Shown here: positions 25,443-33,981 of the stretch, piece by piece
How the letters are laid out: the number at the start of each line of letters is the position of its first letter
Position numbering within the stretch: position 1 is the first letter of the stretch
From: Enterobacter kobei
GTDB lineage: Bacteria; Pseudomonadota; Gammaproteobacteria; Enterobacterales; Enterobacteriaceae
NCBI RefSeq assembly: GCF_001729765.1
Contig: NZ_CP017181.1
Coordinates: forward strand, 2,232,001 to 2,296,000
Direction of reading: 5' to 3'
Length of the DNA stretch: 64,000 nucleotides
Position numbers and translations under genes: made by a program
The notes under the pieces: model-generated
Told to the model about the DNA's origin: nothing
Databases searched by the model: none
The model's input: only the letters and a program-made list of their open reading frames with translations

Positions 25443-27095
25443 TTACTTGTTGCCGGTGGCGTTCTTCAGCGCCATACGGGCAGTGATGCGCAGACGCAGC
25501 AATCGCCATAAAATCCAGACCAGCGTGGCGGCAGCGATGCTTGCCGTCAGAAGATAAGTATCGTTGTAAGCCAGAATATTTGCCTCAAGGGCGGTGACGC
25601 TTTGTAGTTGGGTAATCGCCTGAGTCCCCAACAGCGAACTGTCACCGATCAGGCTTTTATACATCTGGGTATAAAGCTGAATGCGCTCGTTGACCAGCGG
25701 GTTGAGCGTGGTGAGCTGGTCTGCCAGCAGGCTGGAGTGGTACTTCTCACGCCAGGTCTGGAAAGTACCGAGGATCGCCGACCCGAGCAGACCGCCGAGG
25801 TTCTGGCTCATGCCAAACATGACCGAGAAGCTGACCAGATTACGCGGGTCGGCGATCACTCCGCCAATGGCGGCCAGCATGGCCGGGGCGAGGAAGAAGG
25901 CGCTGCCGAAGCCCAGCAGGAACTGGCTGACCATCAGCTGGTCCGGGCGGGTCAGGTTATTGGACTGGCTGTCCAGCAGCGAGGCAATGATCATCAGCGC
26001 CAGGGAGGTAATAATCGGCCACGCCAGTTTTGTGGGCTTGATGGTGAGACAGCTGGTGACGATCCCGCAGACGATCCCGGCGAAAATGGACCACGCCAGA
26101 TGGGTCATCTGCTCATTCTGTAATCCCACATACTGTAACCAGCCAATCACCCCGGTATTTTGCTCCGCCAGCACGATGCGGATCAGCAGCATAATCAGTC
26201 CCAGACGGACGATGCTGCCGCTCGACAGCCAGCGGGTATTCAGCAGCGGGTTAGTGCGGTTATGTTCAAAGACGATGGCGGACACAATCAGCACCAGCGA
26301 TAACGCCAGCGACCAGCCGATCCACGGCGCTTCAAACCACCAGTCCAGACGTCCCAGCGACAGCACCGCGCACAGCAAGGCCATGCCCGGCGCCAGCAGA
26401 AAGAAGGTGACAAAGTCTTTCTTCTCAAAGACCTTGCGTCGGTCGCCCGGCGGCAGCTTCAGCGCGATCACGCAGGCCAGGGAGATCAGCGCCAGCCCCA
26501 GTTCAAAGAAATACAATCCGCGCCACTCGTCCAGCTGGAGCAGTTCAGTCGAAAACAGCCGCGCCAGCGGAATGGCGAGTGACGAGCCGGTAATGCCGAT
26601 GGTCAGCGCCTTCAGGCGATGTTTCGCCGGCCAGGCCTGGATCTGGTAGTAAATCCCCAGCGAGCTGAGCGCGGCGGCCACCATCCCGTGCGCGGCGCGC
26701 ACCATCAGCGCTGAGCTGAGATCGTTAACAAACAGATGGAAAAAGGTGACCAGCACATACAGCACCAGAAACCCTTCGGTGAAGGCGCGCAGACCGTACT
26801 GCTGGCGGAATTTGACCAGCAGCAGGTTGATGGAGATGTTGGTCATGACATAGACCGCGGGCAGCCAGGCGATCTCCGTTGACCAGGCGCCGAAGGTGCC
26901 CTGCAGGTTTTGCAGATTGGCGGTCACCACCGCATTACCCAGCGCCCCCGTCAGGCACACCAGCAGGCCCACGACGCCGTAGGCAATCCGTTTGGGCGTG
27001 CTGTGTTCGGGTGTGGAAGGCGACCCCAGCAGAGCGGGTTTCTCATGTGGCTGCCACTCGCGAGGAGCATAAGGATCGCGTTCGGGCAGGCGCAT
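25443..27095 (-). CDS. MFS drug exporter, DHA2 family (EmrB-like)
   Basis: 550 residues with about 14 membrane helices, typical of DHA2 proton/drug antiporters. The 40-residue N-terminal tail is hydrophilic. TANLQNLQGTFGAWSTEIAWLPAVYVMTNISINLL is the usual helix 1-2 region of the EmrB group. It is first of a three-gene tripartite pump with the HlyD adaptor and the NodT-type duct. No regulator gene is adjacent; ATTCAAGTGAAT (27165-27176), with 5-bp arms, lies in the promoter region and could be an operator. Confidence 0.93.
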   Translation of the reverse strand: MRLPERDPYAPREWQPHEKPALLGSPSTPEHSTPKRIAYGVVGLLVCLTGALGNAVVTANLQNLQGTFGAWSTEIAWLPAVYVMTNISINLLLVKFRQQYGLRAFTEGFLVLYVLVTFFHLFVNDLSSALMVRAAHGMVAAALSSLGIYYQIQAWPAKHRLKALTIGITGSSLAIPLARLFSTELLQLDEWRGLYFFELGLALISLACVIALKLPPGDRRKVFEKKDFVTFFLLAPGMALLCAVLSLGRLDWWFEAPWIGWSLALSLVLIVSAIVFEHNRTNPLLNTRWLSSGSIVRLGLIMLLIRIVLAEQNTGVIGWLQYVGLQNEQMTHLAWSIFAGIVCGIVTSCLTIKPTKLAWPIITSLALMIIASLLDSQSNNLTRPDQLMVSQFLLGFGSAFFLAPAMLAAIGGVIADPRNLVSFSVMFGMSQNLGGLLGSAILGTFQTWREKYHSSLLADQLTTLNPLVNERIQLYTQMYKSLIGDSSLLGTQAITQLQSVTALEANILAYNDTYLLTASIAAATLVWILWRLLRLRITARMALKNATGNK

Positions 27096-27298
27096 AACGT
27101 TGTTTACCTTAGAAATAATGGAAAAATGTGTCGACTGGCGATTCTACGTCTGCCGCAAATGATAATTCAAGTGAATATGATTTACGCATGTTAATCAAAT
27201 GTTGAGAGGGCTTTTAAGGAAAAAGAGCGGCACAGCACCGCCGTTGTGTTGATAAGTCGAAGTCGCTACCCTGAGGTAACACTGAGGAGGAGTTCACC

Positions 27299-28093
27299 AT
27301 GGTTCAGCCCCATTTCCCCGTCCTGCCGGACGCTACGCTTACGGCCATCAATACTGTCGGTGAATGGCTGGCGCAGGACGATCTCCGCGGCACGTCTCAA
27401 ACCCCGGATGTTGATGGGGTGATTCTGGCAGGAAACGCGGTGATCCCGACCATTGAAGCAGCCTGCCGAATTGCCGCAGAAAAGCAGGTTCCGCTGCTGA
27501 TTAGCGGCGGTATCGGCCACTCGACAACGTTTTTGTATGATGCGATCCGTCACCACCCCCGTTATCACCCACTGCCGGTGTCCGGGCGGGCGGAAGCAAG
27601 CATTCTTGCCGACATTGCGCGGGAGTTCTGGCAGATCCCCGAGTCGCGCCTGTGGGTTGAAGATTGCTCCACTAACTGCGGAGAAAACGCCCGATTTAGC
27701 TGGAACATGCTGAAACAGCACCAGCGAACAAGCGGACGAATGCTGGTGGTTCAGGATCCGACGATGCAGCGCCGTACGATGGCGACATTCGCCCGCGTTT
27801 GCCGCGATGAGCCCGTTTCTCCGCAGTGGATTAGCCACCCGGGAATGACGCCAATACTGCAAAACGGCAAAAACGGCGTGGTATTTAGCGAGGGTAACGC
27901 AGGGCTGTGGGCCGTTGAGCGTTACCTTTCGCTGGTGATGGGGGAACTGCCGCGTCTGTATGACGATGAGAACGGCTACGGCCCGGCCGGGCGGGATTTT
28001 ATCGCGCCCGTCGAATTCCCTGAGGCTGTCACCGAAGCCTGGAAACAGCTTCAGCAGGATCCGGTCCTGAAGGTGGCGCGTAAAATCATCTGA
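27299..28093 (+). CDS. ydcF: YdcF family protein (DUF218)
   Basis: 264 residues matching E. coli YdcF in size and position after hrpA. The DUF218 core is visible: DGVILAGNAVIPTIEAACRIA, PLLISGGIGHSTTFLYDAI, ILADIAREFWQIPESRLWVEDCSTNCGENARFSWNML and LVVQDPTMQRRTMATFAR. YdcF binds S-adenosylmethionine in vitro in E. coli; its physiological role is open. A strong Shine-Dalgarno (GAGGAGG) precedes the start. Confidence 0.94.
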   Translation: MVQPHFPVLPDATLTAINTVGEWLAQDDLRGTSQTPDVDGVILAGNAVIPTIEAACRIAAEKQVPLLISGGIGHSTTFLYDAIRHHPRYHPLPVSGRAEASILADIAREFWQIPESRLWVEDCSTNCGENARFSWNMLKQHQRTSGRMLVVQDPTMQRRTMATFARVCRDEPVSPQWISHPGMTPILQNGKNGVVFSEGNAGLWAVERYLSLVMGELPRLYDDENGYGPAGRDFIAPVEFPEAVTEAWKQLQQDPVLKVARKII

Positions 28094-28105
28094 GCACGGG
28101 GCAAT

Positions 28106-28143
28106 CCCCTCGCCCCTTTGGGGAGAGGGTCAGGGTGAGGGGG
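28106..28143. repeat. Intergenic CCCTCTCCC-type repeat
   Basis: CCCCTCGCCCCTTTGGGGAG followed by AGGGTCAGGGTGAGGGGG, related to 22147-22181. It lies between convergent ydcF and gapC and probably forms an mRNA 3' structure. Confidence 0.65.
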
Positions 28144-28147
28144 AATT

Positions 28148-29149
28148 TCACAGCGCGGCGAACTTATCCAGCGTACGCACCAGCTGCGTCACGAAACCAT
28201 ACTCGTTGTCATACCACGCGACGGCCTTCACCAGTTGCAGGTCTCCCGCTTCCGACACCTCCGTCTGTGTGGCGTCGAATACCGAACCGTAGTGCGAACC
28301 AATCACGTCTGACGACACAATTTCATCATCGGTATACCCGAACGATTTATTCCCCTGTGTCGCCTTTTTCAGCGCAGCGTTGATCTCCTCAACGGTAACT
28401 TTCTTGCCCAGAATGGCGACCAGCTCGGTGACGGAGCCGGTTTTTACCGGCACGCGCTGCGCGTGGCCTTTCAGCTTGCCGCTGAGCGCAGGGATCACCA
28501 GGCCGATGGCTTTTGCCGCACCGGTCGTGTGCGGAATAATGTTCTCAGCTGCTGCCCGCGAGGCGCGTAGATCTTTCCCGCGCGGTCCATCCACCAGCGC
28601 CTGGGTGCCGGTGTAGGCATGGATGGTGGTCATGGTGCCCACTTTTATTTCAAACGCATCGTGCAGGGCTTTTGCCAGCGGGGCCAGGCAGTTGGTGGTG
28701 CAGGACGCGACGGAAATAATGGTGTCACTGGCGTTAATCGTGTCGTCATTCACGCTATAGACGATGGTTTTCATGTCACCTGCAGGTGCCGAAATCAGCA
28801 CTTTTTTCGCACCTGCGTCCAGATGTGACCGGGATTTCTCTTCAGAGGTGTAGAAGCCGGTGCACTCCACGACAATATCCACCCCCGCCGTTTTCCATGG
28901 AATATGCTTTGCCTCTTTCTCCGCGTATACCGCAATGGTCTTACCGTCGACGATCAGCGCATCTTCAGTGAAATCTACGCTCCACGGGAAGCCCCCGTAG
29001 TTGGAATCATGTCTTAGCAGGTAAGCCAGTACTTTCGGGGAGGTGAGGTCGTTGATGGCGACGACAGTATTACTGTCCTGAGTTTCAAGAAGGCGGCGCA
29101 GAACAAGGCGTCCAATGCGTCCGAATCCGTTAATGCCAATTTTACTCAT
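28148..29149 (-). CDS. gapC: Glyceraldehyde-3-phosphate dehydrogenase, type I (GapC)
   Basis: 333 residues, complete. The NAD-binding [14 protein letters not shown] is at 5-18. The catalytic Cys150 lies in [15 protein letters not shown], the His177 region is [34 protein letters not shown], and the C-terminal [15 protein letters not shown] is intact. It oxidises glyceraldehyde-3-phosphate with NAD. The position beside cybB matches E. coli gapC, which is a pseudogene in K-12; here the frame is unbroken. The glycolytic gapA is a separate gene in this family of organisms, so this is probably the second isozyme. Confidence 0.95.
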   Translation of the reverse strand: MSKIGINGFGRIGRLVLRRLLETQDSNTVVAINDLTSPKVLAYLLRHDSNYGGFPWSVDFTEDALIVDGKTIAVYAEKEAKHIPWKTAGVDIVVECTGFYTSEEKSRSHLDAGAKKVLISAPAGDMKTIVYSVNDDTINASDTIISVASCTTNCLAPLAKALHDAFEIKVGTMTTIHAYTGTQALVDGPRGKDLRASRAAAENIIPHTTGAAKAIGLVIPALSGKLKGHAQRVPVKTGSVTELVAILGKKVTVEEINAALKKATQGNKSFGYTDDEIVSSDVIGSHYGSVFDATQTEVSEAGDLQLVKAVAWYDNEYGFVTQLVRTLDKFAAL

Positions 29150-29273
29150 TGTGTTCTCCTGTGAACATGTCGATACGACAGTTTGAACTCATCCAGGCTT
29201 AGACCATCACGGACAGGGCGGCAATTGAAGATACTTCATCCGCAGGGAAGTGACTGAAAAGTCATACAGAAAA

Positions 29274-29290
29274 GTTAATGAATTTTTAAG
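29274..29290 (+). promoter_or_regulatory. PmrA/BasR-like box upstream of cybB
   Basis: GTTAAT-GAATT-TTTAAG fits YTTAAK-N5-YTTAAK in 11 of 12 fixed positions, 50 bp upstream of the cybB start. The region is AT-rich, so a chance match is possible. The nearest -10-like hexamer (TATGTT, 29301-29306) is only 10 bp away. Confidence 0.35.
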
Positions 29291-29339
29291 GAAAGGAGAT
29301 TATGTTGGCGCGGTGACTGTTTTTTTTTCAGGAAATCCC

Positions 29340-29870
29340 ATGCGTACTAAATATTCAAGCCTGCAGATTGCGATTCACTGGCTGGTGTTTTTGTTAGTTG
29401 TCGTCGCCTACTGCGCGATGGAGTTTAGAGGCTTTTTCCCGCGTACCGATCGCCCGGTGATAAACATGATCCACGTCTCCTGCGGGATCTCGGTGCTGGT
29501 GCTGATGGTGGCGAGATTGCTCATCCGCCTTAAATATCCCGCACCGCCTATTCAGCCGAAACCCAAAGCGATGATCACCGGTATGTCGCACCTTGGGCAT
29601 CTCATCGTTTATCTGCTGTTTATTGCGCTGCCGCTGATTGGCATTGTGATGATGTATAACCGCGGAAACGACTGGTTTGCCTTTGGCCTGCTGATGCCGC
29701 ATGCGGCGGAAGGGAATTTTGATCTGGTGGATATGCTGAAGGAGTGGCACGAGACGCTCGCCAATCTCGGCTATTTCGTGATTGGTCTGCACGCGGCGGC
29801 GGCGCTAATGCATCACTATTTCTGGAAAGACAATACGCTGCTGCGCATGATGCCGAAAAAGCGTCAGTAG
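29340..29870 (+). CDS. cybB: Cytochrome b561
   Basis: 176 residues from MRTKYSSLQIAIHWLVF, the E. coli CybB length. The start at 29340 has CAGGAAAT upstream; a longer frame back to 29250 is rejected. Four membrane helices carry the His ligands of two b-type haems (IHWLVFLL, MIHVSCGISVL, HLGHLIVYLL, and WHETLANLGYFVIGLHAAAALMHHYFWKDNTL). It passes electrons between ubiquinone and an acceptor, for example superoxide, in the inner membrane. A second homologue lies at 62864-63406. Confidence 0.95.
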   Translation: MRTKYSSLQIAIHWLVFLLVVVAYCAMEFRGFFPRTDRPVINMIHVSCGISVLVLMVARLLIRLKYPAPPIQPKPKAMITGMSHLGHLIVYLLFIALPLIGIVMMYNRGNDWFAFGLLMPHAAEGNFDLVDMLKEWHETLANLGYFVIGLHAAAALMHHYFWKDNTLLRMMPKKRQ

Positions 29871-29877
29871 TCTTTTC

Positions 29878-29953
29878 GCCCGGCGGCGCTTCGCTTGCAC
29901 GGGCCTACAAACGGCTCAAACTCGTAGGCCGGGTAAGCGCAGCGCCACCCGGC
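29878..29953. repeat. Paired REP elements (BIME) with a T-run
   Basis: Two REP units in opposite orientation, 29878-29908 and 29924-29953, separated by 15 bp between convergent cybB and the MocA-type gene. The second unit is followed by TTGTTTTTT on the plus strand, so it can also serve as a Rho-independent terminator for cybB. Confidence 0.8.
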
Positions 29954-29960
29954 TTGTTTT

Positions 29961-31028
29961 TTAACCCAGCAGCGCACGCTCTTCAGCCGTTAACGCCAGC
30001 GTCTGCGTCGTCCCGGTCTCTGATGATTTCACCGCCGCTTCCAGCACAGCCATGACCGCTAACGCCTCGACAGGGTGAACGGGATGGGGGATTTCCCCGC
30101 GCAGCGCATCACGCACGTGGATGTAATACTGGCGCTGGTCGCCTTTCGGCGTGACAACCGTCTGCGTTGCACCGTCTGCCCCGAAGAACACCATGCTGTC
30201 GCTGTCTTCTCCCCAGGTTTCGCTGCCGGGGATCACACCCGCAAGCAGTTGTGCTTCCTGCTGATCGATTCTGGCCTTCACCACGCTGCCTTTATCCCCG
30301 TGAACGGTAAAGCGCGCCGTCCCGCCAGCGACCAGCATGCTGGCGTGCAGAATAACCTTGTGCGCCGGGTAATTTAAAACCACATGCGCCCAGTCGTCGA
30401 TCTCCGCACCCTCACGCAGCGTCGCGATATTCCCCTGAACCGACTCAGGCAGGCCAAACAGCTGTAGCGTCTGGTCGATCAGGTGCGGCCCTAGGTCAAA
30501 CCACAGACCGCTACCGGGAACGTTCTGCTCGCGCCAGCGCACGCGGACTTCCGGACGGAAGCGATCAATATGCGACTCCAGGTGCTTGACCTTGCCGAGC
30601 GTGCCTTGCGCAATAATCTGTTTAATGCCGAGGAAATCGCTGTCCCAGCGGCGGTTATGAAAAACAGAGAGCAGGAGCTGTTTTTCATCCGCCAGCGCGA
30701 TCAGGTCGCGGGCTTCCTTCATGTCGAGGGTAAAAGGCTTATCCACGACGACATGTTTCCCGGCGTTCAGGGCTAGCGTAGCCAGCGGGGCGTGAGTGGC
30801 GTTAGGCGAGGCAATCACCACCACGTCGATATCAGGATGCTGAATAGCCTCTTCCGGTGTCGCGACCACGAGCACATCCGGAAGATCGCGTTTTACCTTC
30901 TCTTCATCACGGGAAGAGACCACCGCCAGCCTAAGCCCGTCCACGGACTGGATCAGCGGAGCATGGAAGGTTTTACCCACAAATCCATACCCGATCAGCG
31001 CAATGTTGATTGTTTGAACTTTACTCAT
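29961..31028 (-). CDS. Gfo/Idh/MocA-family oxidoreductase (YdgJ-like)
   Basis: 355 residues from MSKVQTINIALIGYGFVGKTFHAPLI at 31028; a longer frame overlapping the regulator gene is rejected. The Rossmann motif GYGFVG is at about 13-18, EKHV-type VVDKPFTLDMKEARDLI holds the family Lys, and WFDLGPHLIDQTLQLFGLPESV is in the C-terminal substrate domain. It probably oxidises or reduces a sugar-like substrate with NAD(P). It follows the DeoR-type regulator by 13 bp and is likely cotranscribed with it. Confidence 0.93.
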   Translation of the reverse strand: MSKVQTINIALIGYGFVGKTFHAPLIQSVDGLRLAVVSSRDEEKVKRDLPDVLVVATPEEAIQHPDIDVVVIASPNATHAPLATLALNAGKHVVVDKPFTLDMKEARDLIALADEKQLLLSVFHNRRWDSDFLGIKQIIAQGTLGKVKHLESHIDRFRPEVRVRWREQNVPGSGLWFDLGPHLIDQTLQLFGLPESVQGNIATLREGAEIDDWAHVVLNYPAHKVILHASMLVAGGTARFTVHGDKGSVVKARIDQQEAQLLAGVIPGSETWGEDSDSMVFFGADGATQTVVTPKGDQRQYYIHVRDALRGEIPHPVHPVEALAVMAVLEAAVKSSETGTTQTLALTAEERALLG

Positions 31029-31041
31029 GACCTTCTCCACG

Positions 31042-31785
31042 TTATTGCGCGCATACGGTGACCTGTAATGCGCCAGGGTCCCCAAGCTCAGGCCAGGGAC
31101 GATCTAAAAAGAGTTGATGAATGTCGGATAACCCCGAAACCAGATACGGTTCACAGCGGTTAACTTTCAGATGGTCGGCCACGATCCAGTGTTCATGGCT
31201 TGCAGCGAGCATCGCACGTTTCACCTCAGCATCGGCCTCTTTACCGGCACTCAGGCCGAGTTCGGCATGAATGGCGCACGCCCCAAGAATGGCGATATCT
31301 GCCCGATAGCGGGAGAGCAACGACAACGTGGCGCTTCCGGCAAACAGGCGCTGTTTCGGGTCCCATTTCCCGCCGAGCAGGATCAGATCAATGTCTTCCC
31401 GGTCGCTAAAATGCTGGGCGATGTCCAGCGAAGTGGTGATCACGGTGTGAGGCCCCTGAAGAAAGATCGCGACGGCCATCACCGTGCTGCCGGCATCCAG
31501 AAAGAGGGTAGAACCGGCTGGAACCGCCTGCGCGACCTGTTTCCCCAGGCGTTGCTTGGTTTCAGGCAGCAGCGTGTTGCGGCCCTGACGATTCATGGCG
31601 GAAAGATTAAGGGCGATAGCGCCACCGTGGTTCTTCTGGGCAAGCCCCTGATTTTCCAGGTCGGTGAGATCCCGACGGATGGTATCTGCTGAAACCTGCA
31701 GCTTTTCTGCCAGCTCAGTAATGCTGGCCTGACCTTGATCGCTCAAAATATCAAGGACATAACGTTGACGTGCGGTCTTGTGCAT
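31042..31785 (-). CDS. DeoR-family transcriptional regulator
   Basis: 247 residues from MHKTARQRYVLDILSDQGQAS at 31785. The HTH is at about 3-57 (ITELAEKLQVSADTIRRDLTDLENQGL), and KNHGGAIAL is the typical linker. The sensor domain has the ISOCOT-type phosphosugar fold: GSTLFLDAGSTVMAVAIFL, LLGGKWDPKQRLFAG and ADIAILGACAIHAELGLS. The ligand is probably a phosphorylated sugar handled by the cotranscribed MocA-type oxidoreductase (inference). Confidence 0.93.
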   Translation of the reverse strand: MHKTARQRYVLDILSDQGQASITELAEKLQVSADTIRRDLTDLENQGLAQKNHGGAIALNLSAMNRQGRNTLLPETKQRLGKQVAQAVPAGSTLFLDAGSTVMAVAIFLQGPHTVITTSLDIAQHFSDREDIDLILLGGKWDPKQRLFAGSATLSLLSRYRADIAILGACAIHAELGLSAGKEADAEVKRAMLAASHEHWIVADHLKVNRCEPYLVSGLSDIHQLFLDRPWPELGDPGALQVTVCAQ

Positions 31786-32522
31786 GGATGCACTCCTGCA
31801 AAATGTCGCAATAATTCGCATAATACAGCATTTCTGCGCAGAGGGAAGCAGGGGAATGGGTAAGCGGTCGGGAGGTGCAGTCATTCCGGTAGGTGATTAT
31901 TAAATTTGTATTAAGCAGATATCATTAAGCCGTTTTGAATGTTAACCACAGTGTTATTGTTATGTTTTATTTAATGATTTGGGTTATGTAACCATTATAC
32001 TACCATTGATTAGAATAAATATCTGCGAATAATATTTATAATGGCGTTTAATCTCTTACTTTAGTTTTTTAATGGATTTTTATTTTGGCGTGAGGTCGGC
32101 AATGACTTAAATTGACACTTCTTTGAAAATCTTTGTGTCTGACGCTCCTGGAAATTAACGCAAAAATGTACAGAGAGTAGATTAGGAATTTTCCTTAAAT
32201 AACAGAGGGTTTATATGTTTCATTTGAAATTCCATTTTTGTGGTTTTGTCCAGAAACCCCATCTTTTTTCTTATTTGTAACACCACATTAACATTGTGGG
32301 TGTAGTGGCCTATACCACATTTTGTTATGCTGCAAATCAGTTTAAGAAATAAGTAAATTCTTAATTGAAATAAGACGACGGACTTTCTCACTTCCAATGG
32401 AAATGGGTATGGGGGAGTTTTACCTGAAATTCAGTGAGGACGCTAAAGAAGATATTTGTCTAATTATCTATACCTCTTTTTGGGTAATTGCCTGAGTTTG
32501 GCTCAGAGTCAGGGAGATAAAA
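31786..32522. other. Long AT-rich control region upstream of the adhesin operon
   Basis: 737 bp without a convincing gene; the 71-codon minus-strand frame at 32182-32397 has no coding signs. The stretch is markedly AT-rich compared with both flanks, as is common for H-NS-silenced promoters. Structure I can see: TATACT at 31996-32001; alternating CCACA (32283-32287), TGTGG (32295-32299) and CCACA (32315-32319), which could form two exclusive hairpins; and a small stem CTGAG/CTCAG (32492-32506) just before the AGGGAG ribosome binding site. No clear promoter can be fixed by eye. Confidence 0.6.
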
Positions 32523-33860
32523 ATGACGATATTGCGAAAGCCTATGTTACGCCGATTTACAACAGCACTGGCATTAATTTCATTCGCCATAAATACGGCT
32601 TATGCCAATAGTCACCAGGCAGGGATTGCCGCAGTGGCAAAGACGACCTTAAAAGAAAGTATTCTTTTTGCTATCGATCGCGATCCCTCAATTAGTCAGC
32701 AGGCCGCGCAATTAGGTATTGGTCAGGCGCAAATAGATGAAGCGCGTAGCGGCTGGATGCCACAAATCGCGTTGAACGGGAGCACGGGTCATAGCCAGAC
32801 CACCGATTCCAGCGGATCGCTGAAGAATTCTGCGGCCTGGGGGATTAGCCTGACCCAGCTGCTGTACGATTTCGGGAAAACCAATAACAGCATCAGCCAG
32901 TCTTCCGCCCAGCGCGATAGTTACCGCTACCAGCTGATGAGTACGCTCTCTGATGTGGCGGAGAAAACGGCACTCAGCTACGTGGAAGTTAAACGCTATT
33001 CCGATCTGCTCCAGGCGGCAAAGGACAACGTTCAGGCGCTTAAAAATGTTGAGCAACTGGCAAAACTGCGTGCGGATGCAGGGGTGAGCTCCACCTCCGA
33101 TGAACTGCAGACACGCACGCGTATTGCTGGCATGCAGGCAACGGTCGCGCAGTATAACGCCGCCTTAAACAGCGCCCGCGCAAGGCTTGCGGTCTTAACC
33201 GGGATGCAGGCTGACGCTTATTCGCCCGTGCCTTCGAACCTCGCCGTTGAGCCTGATTCGCTTAACCGCATTGATTATTCCTTGATACCCACGGTGTTAG
33301 CGGCGCAGAACCGGGAGCGTTCGGCCCAGTACGGCGTGGAAACGGCGAAGTCCCAGCACTGGCCGACCTTAAGCCTGAAGGGGGGGCGTACCCGTTATGA
33401 GTCGGACAACCGTTCTTACTGGGACGACCAGATCCAGCTCAATATTGATGCACCGCTTTATCAGGGCGGCGCGGTCTCCGCACGTGTGCGTCAGGCAGAA
33501 GGCGCACGGGCTATGGCCTCTTCTATGGTTGATCAGGCGCGCTTCGATGTTCTGCAAAAAGCCTCCGTTGCGCAGGCTGACTGGACCGGTGCACGGGGAA
33601 GAATGGAAGCCGGTAAGCTGCAGCTGGAAAATGCGCTGCGTGCCCGTGATGTTTATAAAAATGAATACACCCTGAGCAAGCGGAGTATTAATGATTTGCT
33701 CAGCGTTGAGCAGGATGTCTGGCAGGCCACGTCGGCAAAAATAATCGCTGAGTATGATGGGTGGAGTTCGGCAATTAATTATGCTTCCGCGGTTGATAAT
33801 TTAATGTCGCTTATTGGAATAGAGAAAAACGCTGCCGCAAAATTACCCGATTTGAGTTAA
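32523..33860 (+). CDS. TolC-family outer-membrane protein of the adhesin type I secretion system
   Basis: 445 residues with a signal peptide (cleavage near NTAYA, about residue 28). Two OEP repeats follow: TLKESILFAIDRDPSISQQAAQLGIGQAQIDEARSGWMPQI in the first half, and YSLIPTVLAAQNRERSAQYGVETAKSQHWPTLSLKGG in the second. ISLTQLLYDFGKT and INIDAPLYQGGAVSARVRQAE-type sequences mark strand/helix transitions. It forms the outer-membrane duct (LapE/BapB role) for export of the adhesin encoded 121 bp downstream. First gene of the four-gene operon. Confidence 0.93.
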   Translation: MTILRKPMLRRFTTALALISFAINTAYANSHQAGIAAVAKTTLKESILFAIDRDPSISQQAAQLGIGQAQIDEARSGWMPQIALNGSTGHSQTTDSSGSLKNSAAWGISLTQLLYDFGKTNNSISQSSAQRDSYRYQLMSTLSDVAEKTALSYVEVKRYSDLLQAAKDNVQALKNVEQLAKLRADAGVSSTSDELQTRTRIAGMQATVAQYNAALNSARARLAVLTGMQADAYSPVPSNLAVEPDSLNRIDYSLIPTVLAAQNRERSAQYGVETAKSQHWPTLSLKGGRTRYESDNRSYWDDQIQLNIDAPLYQGGAVSARVRQAEGARAMASSMVDQARFDVLQKASVAQADWTGARGRMEAGKLQLENALRARDVYKNEYTLSKRSINDLLSVEQDVWQATSAKIIAEYDGWSSAINYASAVDNLMSLIGIEKNAAAKLPDLS

Positions 33861-33981
33861 AAACAGACGCGCATAGCTGCGCAAAATAAGACTGAAAATA
33901 ATGGGTGTTTTTTCCCAGGGATAGCTACATCCATCTGGTGGACATATCCACAGGAATCCGCACACCTGCAAGGAGAAGAAT

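Noticed and set aside
32182..32397. 71-codon minus-strand frame in the adhesin leader
   Set aside because: No recognisable family and no good ribosome binding site; AT-rich stretches give such frames by chance.
33869..33882. Small GCGCA-TAGC-TGCGC hairpin between the TolC-like gene and the adhesin
   Set aside because: Only 5 bp of stem and no T-run after it; too weak to call a terminator.
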